NCBI GenBank assembly: GCA_022578965.1
Contig: MU400518.1
Coordinates: 434,001 to 498,000 of the forward strand
DNA from: Xylaria sp. FL1777
Lineage: Eukaryota > Ascomycota > Sordariomycetes > Xylariales > Xylariaceae
Direction: 5' to 3'
Length of the DNA: 64,000 nucleotides
In this document: one piece after another, positions 20,717 through 34,714 of the stretch
How the letters are laid out: each line of letters opens with the position of its first letter
How positions within the stretch are numbered: position 1 is the first letter of the stretch
The notes under the pieces: model-generated
Told to the model about the DNA's origin: nothing
Databases searched by the model: none
Seen by the model: only the letters and a program-made list of their open reading frames with translations
Position numbers and translations under genes: made by a program

Positions 20717-23700
20717 GTTTCGAACGTGCCTCGTTCGTGCATCTGCCTGCCTTGCATTTTTTAAGCCCTCCAACGGGAGACTCCGCGATGACGCTACCCC
20801 CCGTAATCTCTACCTGTCGGCACACACAGTAAGTAGTAAGCTGTGCATATCACCCTTAGCTAATCCAGGTATATAGTTTGTGATACATCGCGACGTCCAC
20901 ATTTACGTATGTGACGATCACTCTGACGCAAACAAGGCAGAAAACAACCTGAGTGCTGAGGAGGGTAATTATCAGCAGGACGAGTGTGCAAATTTCAAGG
21001 CAGATACGGGTCACCGCCAGGGACCAAGCGGCCATACGGCCCGAATAGGAAAATACTGCGTGTATGCCCTACCAAAAATTTTTGCACAATTCTATGATAT
21101 CAACCCTGAGATCAAGAGATGACGGGGGTCGGGAGGCTAGTGAACCATCACCAATCACTACCGAACTACACTACGTAGTTTAAGGAAGAAAATGGCGTGG
21201 TCGGAAGCATGTTCGGAGCTGCCAATGCCAGGGCCGGACCGTCTCTGCATCCGCCTCTAACTCGCTTCGTTCGAGCTTGTAGGTACTGACACTTTTTCAT
21301 TCAAGGATTATCCAGCAGTCTGCAGGAAAGTTTCAGTGTTCTTTTCCATTTGAGAAATCTGATATCGAAAAAAGGAGGTACATTATGTATGCGTATGCGT
21401 ATGTCATGGAGCCATCCTCGGCACTACCCTCGCCTTGTGACGAGGGTTTTGGGCCGATGCAACGCTCCAGTCTCGTCTGACGATCGAACGACTCCTCCTT
21501 CCTCTCCCGTCAACTTCAAGCACTTGGAAATTCCCCGGACGCCATCTATTGGTTCGTGACTTTACTCAGATCTTCTGTATCTTGATTAAAAAAAAATCTT
21601 CAGGGTTCTGCTTAAGGTTTGGGGTAAGATCGAGATTAAAACGTAAGATGGCAGTGGCATAATTATGTGGTGTTTACCCGTGGCTTGAGAGAAATATTAA
21701 CCTAGTTATGTTACCTCCTCGTTTCTATATCATCCTCCTTAGCGGTGGCGATCCGGGAGTTTATCATCTACGCGCGTATGTCTCGTCTGTAACCCCCGCG
21801 ACATTGAAATATAAAATTGAATGAATGTCGCAACGGACGTAGCCGCGGACCCTTCTGCACTTACAAGGGGATGACGGCATGAACAGGTAGAGATATGCAT
21901 CGGTTGGCTCCTTAGGACGTCGTATTCCGCGCTGCGCCCCCTGCATGGCACATAGATAAATGCGACTGTATGGCGTACGCAGCACACTAGACGGGTGCTA
22001 GAAGGGAGCGTATATGGATAGGATAGCAGATAGGATAATGGGAAGGTTTCAAACCAGGCGGGACACTACTGCGCTCCTTCGCTATCGCCGTCGCCGAGGA
22101 GCACTCCTGTGGGAGATCAGCCTATCATGCGTCTCGTTTTACATATACCTGCGTGAACTGAGGTGGGACGAGGTAGCATCGTGAATTGTAAACAAGTTGA
22201 TCAGTACTGTAAACCGTCCACGACCCTTATCGTCTGCATCCACCGTCATCCGGGGAAAATCCACTTCCCTTTGGTGACAGGTCGCCGTCATGCGGGTGCT
22301 CTCTCTGTCCTGTTTTGTACTCGCGCGCGATGACAGATTTTCACTAGACGTGACGCCTATCACGAAAACCCCACCATAGTAATTCGAACCCATCATGGCC
22401 TGCCAAAACAGCACATGTGGAGGTGACATTGTGTCTTCGAGGCTAGTTCGTCCACCCGGATGCGGCCGCCGCCTGGCAATCAGTGTGCAGCACTATTACA
22501 TGTATGCAAATAGTGCACCGGAATTCACATCGCGGGTATTTGCGGCCAATAACCGTTCGTTCTCCCAATAGTGCCGGATAGCTTGCATCTCCCAGAGCCT
22601 CAGAGAGGAATGGAGTGAAAGAACCATACAGTAGCTGCCCTAGCTGTGCCGTGGCTAGCTTCACACGCTAACATGGTGCTGTGGTCGTGCCTGTTGAGGT
22701 CTCTGTGCATACGCATACGCAGTATAGCTACACATTGAGAGTAGTATACTGTATGTATAAGGAGTAAGGATAAAATACCTCGGCCCACTTGCGCATCTCT
22801 AATTTACACTAATGAAGAGATTCCCTTACCCGCGTACTTAAGCATGGGGATGGTGTACACTAGTGTATAATAAAGTAATCGCAATCGCTTGGGACGAGGT
22901 CCTGAATAGATATTAGTGGGACTATCCGATGGCAGGATCTTATCCTGAATCTACACGTACCGTTCGCCCGCGAGTTTGACCATGTACAGCTGCACAACGC
23001 GAGAATAAAATTAGATAGGGGATAGGTACTGCAGGGAGAGTTGTTTACTTACTATACTATCGTGTACATTACGGACCGTGGGGCCTCAAATCGAAGTGCC
23101 AAGGGCCACAAAAGTAAACACATGGCAGCAGGATCATGAAGGAACGTTTGCCTGAAGGGACCCCTTCAGAGAAAAACCCCCGTCGTCCTCTGACGATTCG
23201 TACCTGCGCATCAACTGGGGGCTGCCGCCCCATCTGCGACCTGGCGACCTCTTACTGGCCGAGGCTGAGGAAGCCCTTGTCCACTACAGAAAATTCCGAG
23301 GCCCCTGAAGGGTCGCTGTCGAACGCCGCCAATGAAAAATCCAAAAAATGTAGGGCCTCGTGAAACGCATTACTATTCGTCCTAGGCAGCAATTCGCTCA
23401 CCATGATGGATGCTCTGCTCACCGAGCCGGATAAGTGAACCTGAATACGCGGATTCTCTAGTGAAGTCGACGATGTAAGTACAAAGTGTATAGCGCGGGT
23501 AGCGGTAGACGGGAGTTAGCTAAGCCGTGGGGGCACACCCCAACATGTTCTGTGATGACCCAAACTTTGCCAGAGCTCGTCGGCGCATAATGTGCAGTTC
23601 GTTCACTGTTCGTTCACTAACTCATTAGTATCGGTAGTATAGATCCTACCGCCTAGATAGTGCTAGTATAGTAGTGCTAGTATTAGTACATAGGCTATGA

Positions 23701-26700
23701 ATGTTCATTACTTTCGTTGTTTATGCAGCGCTTATGAATATTGGCCGGGTGGGGGGTGATATGAGCACAACTTACCGGGTGTTAACTTAGCAACTCACAG
23801 TGTCAATCTCGGGGTGTGAGTATATATCGTACTAGAGCTTTTCTACTTGCAGCCTAGCGTTCTGTGCCGTACAGCGCAGGATGCCTGTCATAATCCATCT
23901 GTATCTGTCGTTCTCGGTTATCTATGGGGATGAAAGCTTGGCATTTGTCCTTCACCGAGGAAGCCTCCAGCTAAAAATCAATAATGTTGAGCAAGCTAGT
24001 GCAACTGGAACGGTCAATATTGCGTTAGGTGTCTGCCTACCTTAGCATTTGACTCACTCGCTACGTGTTTGGCTGCGTCACATCGAGCTGCCGAGAGAAT
24101 CCTGTGCAAAAATTTTAGCACAAGTGAGGACGTTTTCTTCACCCGGGAATGTGCAGTACTAATTTGAGCGCAGATGTGCATTAATTTGCCTTGTAGATAT
24201 TGCCCGTGGTGTTTGCCTTGCAACTGCCGAGACTCTGCACTGTATCATGGATATACTACCTTTACATATTAAACATACCATGTACTACGTACCTTACAGA
24301 TAGTACTTTGTCACGCTTAGCGAAGTAGGTACTTAGTATGGTGCCTGTGAACTAGATAGAAATTGGTTCAAAATTGGTTCAATATGGCATGAGTCACTGA
24401 TCCTGGAAGCGACTCGGCCAAAAAAACAACAACACAGACACACATACTCATCGAGATTGAAAGCAAAGGAAAAGGGGGATAGCTAAGCGCCCTCGATATC
24501 TTGATTGGGAAGACTTCATTACTAGATCATGACAGATATGCAAGGCAGTTATTTACTTCACTTCATCACATGTGATGTACGTGTTTTCACATTGAAGAAC
24601 ATGTCTTGCGACTCAGCCTGCCTGGCTCCCATATTGCTTCCAGGGCGTCATTCAAGGGCTTCTCGAAGCTGGTCTTGCCTCTCTTTCCTGTCTAGCCTGT
24701 CTCACTACAGCCTCATCGCCGATATCAGGGAATGCAAAGCACCCGAACTTGATTAGTTGTGTCTATCCTAAGCCAAATCACGTACGTAAGGTCTTGGTGG
24801 TTTCAAAGTTGGTGGGTAAGGTCTGTTCGTTTGTCGTTAGTACTGTAGTGAGTGAGTGAGTTAGTTAGTTAGTGAGTTCGTCGAAGTAGTACAAACAGCT
24901 CTACAGTGGGTGCCTACTGAGACGGCTGAGAATTCACGCCCGACTAGAAGAGAGACATGCGGAGCCCGACCAGATACCAGGCTGTTAGGTGCTAAACAAC
25001 GGCTATGCGTCACGGCGGGCCCCGGATTGAGACGCCGGAGAGGAGCTATGGAATGATGGATGAAACAGGCGGGAATGAGAATGGAGTCCGGCAGGGTCGG
25101 TTCCTATTCGTTCTGCCGGAGTCACCTAATATACCGTGAAGTAATGTTTACTATACGAGACGAGGCTGACTGGGTGTGAGCGAGCGAGGTACTGTGGTGA
25201 AAATCGTGGCCAGTTGTTTGTAATCCACTGTATTCAAACAGAAACAACAGGTAAGGTAAGGTAGACTGGAGAATGACAGGCTGAGTCACACAACTTAGTG
25301 GAGCTGGCGGAGCTCTGAAGAAAAACAAAAGTTCGCAATCCAGATTATTTTTATGCGTCATCTTGTTTACCGTATGTATTGGCAAAGGGAGAAATTTTTT
25401 TTTTTTTCTTGAGTGTGGTCTCACCGGCGTTTCGCAGGTCCTAGAATTCCTTGGGTCGCCCAGTTAATTAGAAAGCAGGAAAGGTTAGTATAGAGCACGG
25501 ACCATCTATTGCTTGAAGCCATGGGCACCATAAGGCTGCGGCAGTGGGAATTGTAGGGTGTCAGCGGGGAATTTCGTGAGACTTTTTTTGGGTGCCTCAT
25601 CTAAGCGAAACGCTCATTTGCCCGGCTACCTTTTCCTTGCTTTAATCAGCCACGTATGCGTAGGATGATGTTAGCTAGCTAGGAAAGAACTTTTGCTCAC
25701 CCGAAGGTGATTGTACGGCCGTTCCACTCTGAGGTCATTCTTGTGAAATTTGTTTTCCACGGGTGAATTGTTGACTGGTATAAACAGGTTAACATAAACG
25801 CTCCACTGGGAGACCACTTGTCAGCGGGACGTCCTTCCGCCAGCCAAGCTCAATTAAAAGACCCTGTGCCTGGGCAGCTGTCAATGCGAAAGTGGCAGGC
25901 TTGGGGCGTGTGAGACAGGCCGGCGAAAGTCAGCGTCTGAGACATACTCGTGAAGTGTCGGGACCTTCCGCAATTGGCGTATCTCTAGCTTGCGATTTTG
26001 CGGTTCTCGAACTGTCTCATTCTGCTAGTACTCGAGACACTGGCTGTGGTGCAATTTGGAAAAGGACCTAAGCACGAATGAGACTCCTTGCTGAGCGAAG
26101 ACCAGTTCCCATGTCATCATCGTCTAGCGGTGGCAAGTCAAAATCACTCAGAAAAGCAAACCCGAGGAATGGAAAACGTGGCACAACAGTATCCCGAAGT
26201 CAGCACGGCGCGTTACCGGTTATGGGCAGATAGGCTGCTCGTACTTGGGCTTGGAATGGAACCAGACGGACAGCCTGAGTGACGCCCAAGACTACATAGA
26301 GGCGAATGAGAGTCTCCTTTGCCTTGGGCATGGTAGCCCTCTGGCCCCTTCGGCTGGGTATAATAGCTGCCACAACTGCCCGAGTGGGGGTTACCTAGGA
26401 TTAGCCACCGAGAGGCTCCGTTTCGTGGCATAAGTGAGGTCCTGACGCCATGTGGTGCCGTGTCCATTGGCAATGGTCGTATTGAAGGGATCCGTACTAA
26501 GGTCAATAGGCAAAGCCTTGAGGCGTCGAAGAATGACTCTATACCTACTCTGTAGATCTTATAATGCAACGCTCCCCTCAGATCGGCCTGCGGCAGTAAC
26601 AAGGCCGATCTGAATGCAGGAGGGCGATAGCATATTTGGCATTTGACTGATCCACGGCTGCATAACCACGTTCCACCCGTCTCTTACGAGTTGTGTTATC

Positions 26701-26880
26701 ACAGGAGCCTTATGTAGGTATTTCATATAAGTTCCCCATTGAAAACGTGATATTCCCCATATAAGCATTAATAGAGTCGAAAGGGATCCAGTAATGCATT
26801 TCCTACGTGGCTCCGATTATTCAATGTTATCGCGATAATCCTTGTTAGAGAGACGATACATCTACACTGAACAGTATAGC

Positions 26881-26904
26881 AAATAGCATAACAAATAGCA
26901 TAAC
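26881..26904 (+). repeat. 12-bp tandem repeat AAATAGCATAAC, 2 full units plus partial
   Basis: Two exact units are followed by AAATAA; a degenerate partial unit precedes them. Confidence 0.8.
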
Positions 26905-29900
26905 AAATAAGGTGAGACACATGAACTAAAACGGATTGTCGCAGCAACTCTCGTCAGCATTCCTAGGAATTGGGCGGCTTAGGGCTGCAGACATCACCAC
27001 CGAGGCTTCGCTGCTTTCGCTAGCACGACCCAGACCAATTGCCCGTTTTCTTTTGCTTTTTTCTCTCGCTGGGTGATCCTAGGGATGATTCGCATGAAAG
27101 CCCGGAAATTTAGCTCGCAGCAGCCGAGGCTGGCTGGCTGGCTGGATTTCGTGCATGTCGTTGTGCACTAGATATGCGTAGACATACTGCGTATGTCAGC
27201 CGTATGTAGTAAATGTACCTAACCTATGTGTAGTATATATCCTATCTCCAATGGGCAATCTACTATGTAAGTACGGCACTGCTGTGATTGCTGCTGCTCG
27301 TCGTCAGCTAATAAGGAATTATGAAACAAACGCAACCAAAGCTGACCATGCAGAGAAAACGCATGAATTGCGATGTTGCCGTTGTCTCGAATAGAAACAC
27401 TAACAGCGAGTTAAACCCTATTGGCCGGCTTTTTTAGATCGACGTCATTTGCTACGGTTGCAGAATGCAGAAGAAGAGCGTGCTGAGCTGTCGTTCTTGG
27501 CACCACGCTACCCGGCTTGTTCCTGGATCGGCCGGACTTTAACGAATTGGTGAGGAATTGCATGCGGGTGAGAGTCTAGAACCAGTCGTTGTCGGGCTTC
27601 TGCTCCATGGCATCACTGTGCAGGCATCGAGACTGGATGGTGTGTAGTGTAAAAGGTGCAAAGGTGCTACTGCTGTATGCCAACCCTCATGAATTGCCAT
27701 TGCCACTTGGAGTCCGGTTGAATGCCGGCGGAGAGGATTGAGAGAGTAGGTAGCAAGCGAAGAGAAAATTTTTTTTTCCCTCGGTTGTTTGAAACAGCTT
27801 GTCATCGCCCAACAGAGGCTTGGTCAGAGTAAATAGACAGACGCCCTCTAGCACGTATGTATAATATATGTACGTGCTTCAAGCCGACCAGCCTGTGTTT
27901 GTGTGGGTTGCTTTGGCCTAAACGAGTGTAACATGTAGAAGAAGGGCGATCCGGCTAGACCACAGCCCGCAATGAAGGTTCACAAGTTGCATAAAGGTAC
28001 AATAAAATGTAGTAATTCACGTAAGCTAAAGGTATTACCATTGGGGTCTACGCAGTAGGAATACCACTGGATTGCAGGACGAGAGAAAAATTTTCCTCGG
28101 AGTCAGACTTTTGCCAGTTGTTTCAACACATTTGACAGTGCATTGTGGCCGTGTCGATATTAATTACCTTTAATAATCATTAGTTCGAAGCCTGTTGCCC
28201 ATTAGGAACGTAGCATCTGGCAACTTGTCTGGCCGCAGAGGGCTCTTCAGCCAAATCTGCTCGCTTAGCGGTTTCATACCGGAGCCTACCGACAGATCTA
28301 ATTAAAGCTTAGGAGATTGTAGCTTAGATCAGAGATTCTGTGTCCATCGTGAGATGGCGAGAGATGCAAATGTTTTAGTCCTTGTCGATCACCAACTACA
28401 CTAGTACCTTTAGATTACTATTTCAGCAGGCTAGACCCCAGATCTCGCATAAAGAAAATGTAATGAGGTACTTCACCACGTAAAAAGACTAGTGTAATAC
28501 ATATAGGTATGCTTAGAATACTTCGAAGAGGCGAATTATACATCAGGGACAAATAGCTATAGCCAGGAACAGTTTAGCTGTAGTAATATGTTTTCAACAT
28601 TTTACAATTCTATCTTGTTAAGGTTTAGCAATGTAGCAATGGTGAGCGAATGCAGGCCGCTTCAGGAGGCAATCGAGGGAGTCAGTTCAACGACTTTCAC
28701 CTCTAGCTTTTCTGCTCTAGGGTGACCCCCCCACGAACATACGCTATTGTGGTAAGTTCCCAACATTAGTGCCGGGCCCCATGGGCTACAATGGGCTGAA
28801 GTCGAGGGGAAGCTCGGCTTGGACCGCGCCCGGAAAAGAGATTTTCTCTTAGGGAGGCGGCCGTCCGCGGACTACGGCGGTAGAGCGACGCACAGTCGTA
28901 GCGCAAAGCATCAATTGACCATTGAATTAGGGGATTGAGCCTCCATGTCTCTCCCCAATGCTGTGTCTTCATCACACCCGCGACGTTGCATTTCGTCTTG
29001 TGTCTGCCCCCGGCCCTCCGGTAACAAGAGTACAGCAAATGCTACGGGGGAAAGGGTCTGCTAGACTTCGTATTCGCTCGCTAGACGAGGCAGAAAATAC
29101 TCGGTTTTGTTTACTTGCAGTATCAACATCTGCGCTCGGCTATATTGTGCAGCTATGTCGCCGGTCCATCGTAGTATTTGACCGACGCCTAAAGTAGGTA
29201 TCTCTACTTACTGTGTAATAGTTCACGAACACAAAAGCAATGGGATTCATCTAGCAGTACAGAGAGTATTGTGATACGACTAATATTGAGCCTGAACCTC
29301 CCGCGGGCCGAGCTCGCAGTCGGGACAAGCCGTAGTAATCCATTCCGAACCATCGTGGTACGATCTTGAAGTTGAATTCTCTTGTCTTTTCGTTAGCACC
29401 GGTCTCGGACGATATGTTGCCACCCCGACGGTCGGCTCGAGCCAGTCATCTGTGACTGATGGGAGACCCATTTCGCTCGAAGTTTAACGCTCGCTCGCTA
29501 CAATGACGCCAAAGGGAATTTCACAAATTCGATGACAGCAAAATTTGATACGGACCGGAGCTGGTTTAGTCACCTTTTGTTCTACACTAAGGTATGGGAA
29601 CTAGTGCCGTTATGGCGTTCTGGAGTCCGAGGTCTTGGCGATCAGTCGAGCATACATAGTGGTGCCATATCAATAACTATCTAACTAAATAAAGATCATC
29701 GGGTGATGAGTAATACTATCAGTACCTACACACTACTGAGCCCCAAGCTCACAATTCAAGTGAGCGCAAGTCTCTCCTTGTTAGTCTACTACAATGCTCT
29801 AACCCCTCATTAGGTGGTTGAACAAGAGCATTTTATGGATGATGAGAATTAATTGAATTGGGCCTCATGAAGTTCGTGTCTGGGGTATCCCCGGCTGCCA

Positions 29901-30758
29901 TATGCCGACAACCGTACCTTAAGACCTACCTACTAAGTATTGAGAATCCTGTTGGCACTCTGCGGTGCTCCGTAAACGTAATGAACTAGCACCAATCAAC
30001 TTCCATCTCAACCACCCCCTATGCTACGTGATACGTCGGTGGCGAGGCAAATTTTGTACATCACAGTAGCCAGATTTAGATAGAAGCAATTTTTTGCGAG
30101 GGGCTCGAATTCTTGTCAATTCATATTGGGTTGCGTCTACAAACTCTTTTGAAGATCTGCCCAAGGCAGTGTCTGCCAGTAGAGGCGACAGAGCGTGTGC
30201 TCATTACCACCCGCACTAGAATCAAGCCCCATCAATCCAGTGACTGGATAAGCCCCGTAGGCTTGATGGCCTTTCCTTCCCACAAAAGTTATCGCACAGA
30301 GTTACAGGCCCTTCCTTATAGCTCCAGCTCCTAATTCCGCCAAATTGGCATGCCGTATTCCGGTCCCAAACCCCGAGCTCCCAGGTATCGAGGCGCCATG
30401 CATAATAAAACAACAATGATATCTCAGACTCCCTCGAGATACAAGAAAGTCAACATCTCCTCTCGTGAGGCTTTGTCCTGCGCCAGTAACAAGGAGCAAT
30501 CGAAGACAGAATCCCGCAATGACCCAAAAACTTTTTATGATGCTGTGCTCCGGTATATGCTCTTGTACAATGAATAACGAAATGGTGTAGTGTTATGGCC
30601 CGTCATGCTAGAGTCGTTCTTTGAATAAGAAAAATTCGAATGAGTGGATTGTATGGTGTGAAAGTCGAAGCCACCAGTAAACCGCTTCGGCTTATCAAAT
30701 AAAAAATCGAGTACATGGATGATCTATTGAACAACATGGAATGACTCGAGCCCCATGC

Positions 30759-31232
30759 TCAGCAGGATCGGCGTCGATTTTGATTTCGACCATGTTCGAA
30801 AGAGCTAGCGTAATCTCTTAGGTGTTTCTTCGTCTTGTCTGAGATCTGGGGATTCTCGCTTCCCGTGGACGATGTGCTTCCCAGAGAGCAGAGGCTACTG
30901 TGTGAACTTGATGGTGTCAGTCCTGCGCCGGACGATGAAGACGAGCCGGAGCGTGGAGACACGTGGGATTGTGGTAGAGGTGTCGAGCCGTAAGGCTGAG
31001 GGTTTGTAAAGTCGTAGGCTGGTGGAAGGTAGAATTTTGTTTGGTTTCTCGGTACATTCCATTGAAAGGAAGAAGGGCTGGCAAGACTTGGCGAACCTGC
31101 GGTTGGGTTGAGAGAAGTTGAAGAGGACTCAAAATCCCGAAGTCTGCATGCTTCAGAGCAGTACAAGGTGCCATCAGTTTGCCTGTCGCAGTAAAGGCAG
31201 AATTCGGGTTCCCATGACGGATCGGTAGACAT
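30759..31232 (-). CDS. ecl1: Ecl1-type lifespan regulatory factor (zinc-binding)
   Basis: Intronless, 157 aa. The N terminus carries the Ecl1-family signature EFCLYCDRQTDGTLYCSEAC (about residues 10-29), with a C-x2-C...C-x3-C zinc-binding pattern (Cys12, Cys15, Cys25, Cys29). The middle is low-complexity Ser/Pro-rich. The C-terminal basic helix (KKHLRDYASSFEHGRNQNRR) is also typical of filamentous-fungal members. Fission-yeast Ecl1-3 extend chronological lifespan and respond to sulfur, amino-acid or zinc limitation; the role here is inferred from them. The ATG at 31232 (MSTDPSWEPEF) is preferred; an in-frame ATG at 31295 would add 21 residues lacking family similarity. It is the only convincing gene in the surrounding 27 kb. 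Confidence 0.86.
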   Translation of the reverse strand: MSTDPSWEPEFCLYCDRQTDGTLYCSEACRLRDFESSSTSLNPTAGSPSLASPSSFQWNVPRNQTKFYLPPAYDFTNPQPYGSTPLPQSHVSPRSGSSSSSGAGLTPSSSHSSLCSLGSTSSTGSENPQISDKTKKHLRDYASSFEHGRNQNRRRSC

Positions 31233-34200
31233 TTTGACTGATGATGATCGGTCTGATAGATGAGTATATGGCGTTCTGTGTTGGTACATGTACACGATAT
31301 GGTGACTCAGGTTTTCGAATTTAATACAGTTCGTCCAAGTCGAGAATTAAAGGTGGCTGTTTGCAGCGAAGCAAGCAGGAGTAGCAATAGTAGTGGTTGT
31401 GGTTGTGGTTGTGCTCGTCTTGGTAGTGGTGGGGAGTAGGTATAATACGAGAGGGACGAGCCCAGGATGGAGTTGTAGGCGATGTCGTTTATGAAGTATG
31501 GAAGGATTGTTTCATAGTCCTTGAAGTCGAGTAGCGTGGACGGCGTAGGAGAGAGAAAAGAAGCGGGAATAAAGAAGAGGAGAGGCAAGCGTTTATGACT
31601 AGGCCGAAGTGTTGAGGTTCGAAGAGGTGGAGGAGACGAGGTTCATTTGTATCAAGCTCTCTCGCTCTCCCGCAGTCAATCCGGGGTGGGTACTGGGTCG
31701 CAGGCACGGTACGTACCTCGAGCCAGGTAGGTTAGCGGGGCCTGGTCACATCAGAGAGGGTCTCAATGAGCAGAGAAGAACAAGAGCAGGGGTTGCTGGT
31801 CTGATGTCCTCGGCCGACTGGGCCCCCAAGAGACTAGCGCCTGGCCTGTGGACTGGGGGTATTACTGGGTTGTGACTGGGGGTCGACAGGGGCTGCTCCT
31901 TGCAGTGTTTTCTGCATAGACGCTAGGCCGTGTAAGACTTAGCGCCCATTTCTGCTGCCGATCACAGGCGCAGCGGCAGGACAGTGGCACAGAGGCACTG
32001 GAGGGATGGCGAGTACGTACCTTCTACGCAGCACGCACTGCGCGGCAGAGACGGAGGGGGTGGCAATAGAAATATGGGTCACCTAGCGTGTCCCGTTCTG
32101 GCAGCAGAAAACTCTGCCCGGAGGACTCCACGAGGGGGGGTGCGCCCATCGCAGGGTACGGGTGTGGGCGTCGCAATGGAGGGGTGGGGAAAGGGATGCA
32201 CAATTGGAAATCACGACACCCCCCTTTACTGTGTAGACATGTCTTCTGAGGACACGCTGAGAGGGCGTGAGGAAGGCGTGTGATCAGCTGCACCCACATT
32301 CTGCCCACACCCCTCCTCTTCCACTGTCCATTTCCACTTTTTACCCTTTCCCTCCCCTTATTTTTATTTGTCGTGCCTGGCCACAAGAGGCTGCTGCTGC
32401 AGTGTACAGAAATGTATGCTGTTATGCCTTTATACTATGTAGGTCTTTACCCAAGCGTACTAGTGCAGATGTAGTATAATTCATACCTGCTGTACGTCCA
32501 TTACTATGTATGTACCTTGGCTGTCCGTCTTATTTATACTACATACCTACCTACAGTAAAGGGTAGGAGAAGTTTATGTTACGGCTCTCTCCATCCCACG
32601 TTGAACTTTCTTTCTTATCTCACTTCTATTCTTTACCTTTATACTTTTACACACACATGCATACCGTAGGCTTCGATGTCGCCATGTGCTTCATGGAAGG
32701 CGCTCTGTTCTAATACCTACTCAGCATCTTGGTCGGTCTTGGACTTAGGGTTTATAGTGTCTTACTGCTAGCATATCGTGTGATATGGTGTCATCGGTTT
32801 CGGGATTATTCTGTATTGAGGGTTTGAGGTCAAGTCAAAACCGCCGCCGGCAGTCTGAACAGCGTTCTCGAAACGCTGCTCGTAGCGCATCTGGTACCTT
32901 TAAGTTAGTACTTCGGCAGTACATGCCTGTGTACATAAGCAGGAAGGCACACACTTTATTTGTACTTGGCAGTCCTTATCAGGCATGCAACGAATTACGA
33001 CGGGAGGTTAGGGAGGGAAGTATGTACTTCTAGGCTTCAAACTCCAGAGCGCAGTTCCTGCCTATCTCTATCTGCTCTGCCTGTCTGCCTGCCTACCTGC
33101 CTACTGCATACCTACATTTTTTAAGTTAAGGTATTTTCTCTTTCTGTCTCCCTGGTACGTAGGAGGTAGTAGACATACATCCATACTACATACATAGCAT
33201 GTATATACGCAGTAGGTATTCCAGGAAGTGCTCTTCTCTCCTACCGCGTACAATATATGACCCTGTCGCCACCTCCTACCGGTACCTACCTACCTACATA
33301 CACTACCTTCTGAGTACCTACGTCCCCTTCATCCGTATCGACCACGCAAGCCAAGTGTGAGAATGCAATACTATGACATAGGGTGGACCCGTGGGGGTTC
33401 ACAGCATATATTGGCGTCCATCTACAACCCCAACGGCTCCGGGCTTTCATGGGTTGAGCCCTTCGTCCACCAGCTGGCTAAGCAGGCAAAAACCGTGGAA
33501 TGCCGCCCACGGTCCATGGTGGCTGTCCTCCAGCGCGAGCTTGTCGAACTGGACTAGGCAATCAGGCTATCGGATTGCATGAGGCAGAATGCACCAATAG
33601 ATACGTAGGCCCATCAGCCAAGATGGCGCCAGTATGGGCAGATCGTGAGGGCGCATCCTGCGGCCTCAACACCATCAAGCACGCTTCGGGTTGCAGTGAT
33701 GAGACTCTATGCTTGTTCTGTAGTATCCTCCTGGCGTCGTCTCAAGCATGCAGTCTGCACGCACTATCGTGCCACACTCTTAAAACCCATTCCACTAAGC
33801 AATATCGTGCCCTCTTATCCGCCCCAAGACTCTCTGGCGTCTGGGGGAGTGAGTGCTTTTCCCCATCGTCCCATTGGTCGTCTCATTGCGCCCGGGGTTG
33901 ATGGCAATCTATGGAATTCGTCCAACGTAGTATCGCAATCACGTCCTGAGCCCACGAAAACCAATCATGTCGGCGCTCTCTATACTACTCGAAGCCGAAG
34001 CGTTCATCAGGACTACCGGTTACAGTTTTTCGCAACGTTCGTTTTCCTATTATACACTAGAAGCTTCTTTTGGGCACCCCAATGCAAGCAAGGATACAAC
34101 GATGATAGAGCCAATCGTCTATTCTTGTGGGATACTAGCCAATAGGCCTTAACCACTGGAGTCTCACTTGCTGCTCGGCGTTTTAGGTAATGATACAACC

Positions 34201-34714
34201 TCCATTTCACTAATTTTGTACTGACAGCTGCAACTGTGCCACTGTGGTGTCAGTTCATAGAACACCTCATGTAAACTAGCTAACTTAGATCACGTACCCG
34301 CCCTGACCGTGTACCTTACATCAGTCGTCTTTTCTTGCCCCGGAAGGAGATGGGGGGAGATTGTAATGGAGGGTACCCTTATCGTCTCTCGTCTCTAGTT
34401 GCACTTAAACATGAACCAATCATGATAGCAACCCTCCACAACCCCATACTGTCGTCTAGCTTTAGGACAGATGGCGCATATAGGTACCGTATCTAAGTAT
34501 GTTGCAAATAGCTTATAGTATGCAGCAGCCTACATCGAGCACGCCAGTGATGAATACTGTAGGTCCGGCAGGAGAGTACGGTTAAATCTTTGTTGATAGT
34601 GGCCACGACGATCTATCGTATAGTGAGAAAAGGCGGCCACGGAAGATGCCGTCGCCATTATTGGCTCCCGCTGAACGCCGATACCAGTTCCTTTACATAT
34701 AATGCCCTCACCCA

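Larger units (their letters stand above)
20055..30758. other. Gene desert, left part (about 10.7 kb)
   Basis: No gene is supported on either strand. Frames of 60-130 codons occur (for example 20408-20764 +, 22139-22429 -, 26213-26602 -, 28766-29038 -) but none shows a domain, consistent splice sites or conserved text. Simple repeats seen: GTATCAGTG x4 (20681-20716), GTGA/GTTA tract (about 24847-24875), T13 (25395-25407), AAATAGCATAAC x2 (26881-26904), GGCT tract (about 27127-27143). One short coherent stretch, 23156-23308 (+), reads YLRINWGLPPHLRPGDLLLA without a start codon. Confidence 0.55.

Noticed and set aside
20601..20876. 91-codon frame containing WYQWYQWYQ
   Set aside because: The apparent protein is produced by a 9-bp intergenic tandem repeat and lacks any other support.
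33645..34145. 166-codon + strand frame in the gene desert
   Set aside because: Overlapping frames of similar quality run through it, no domain or splice structure is evident, and the text is Ser/Arg-rich without conserved blocks.
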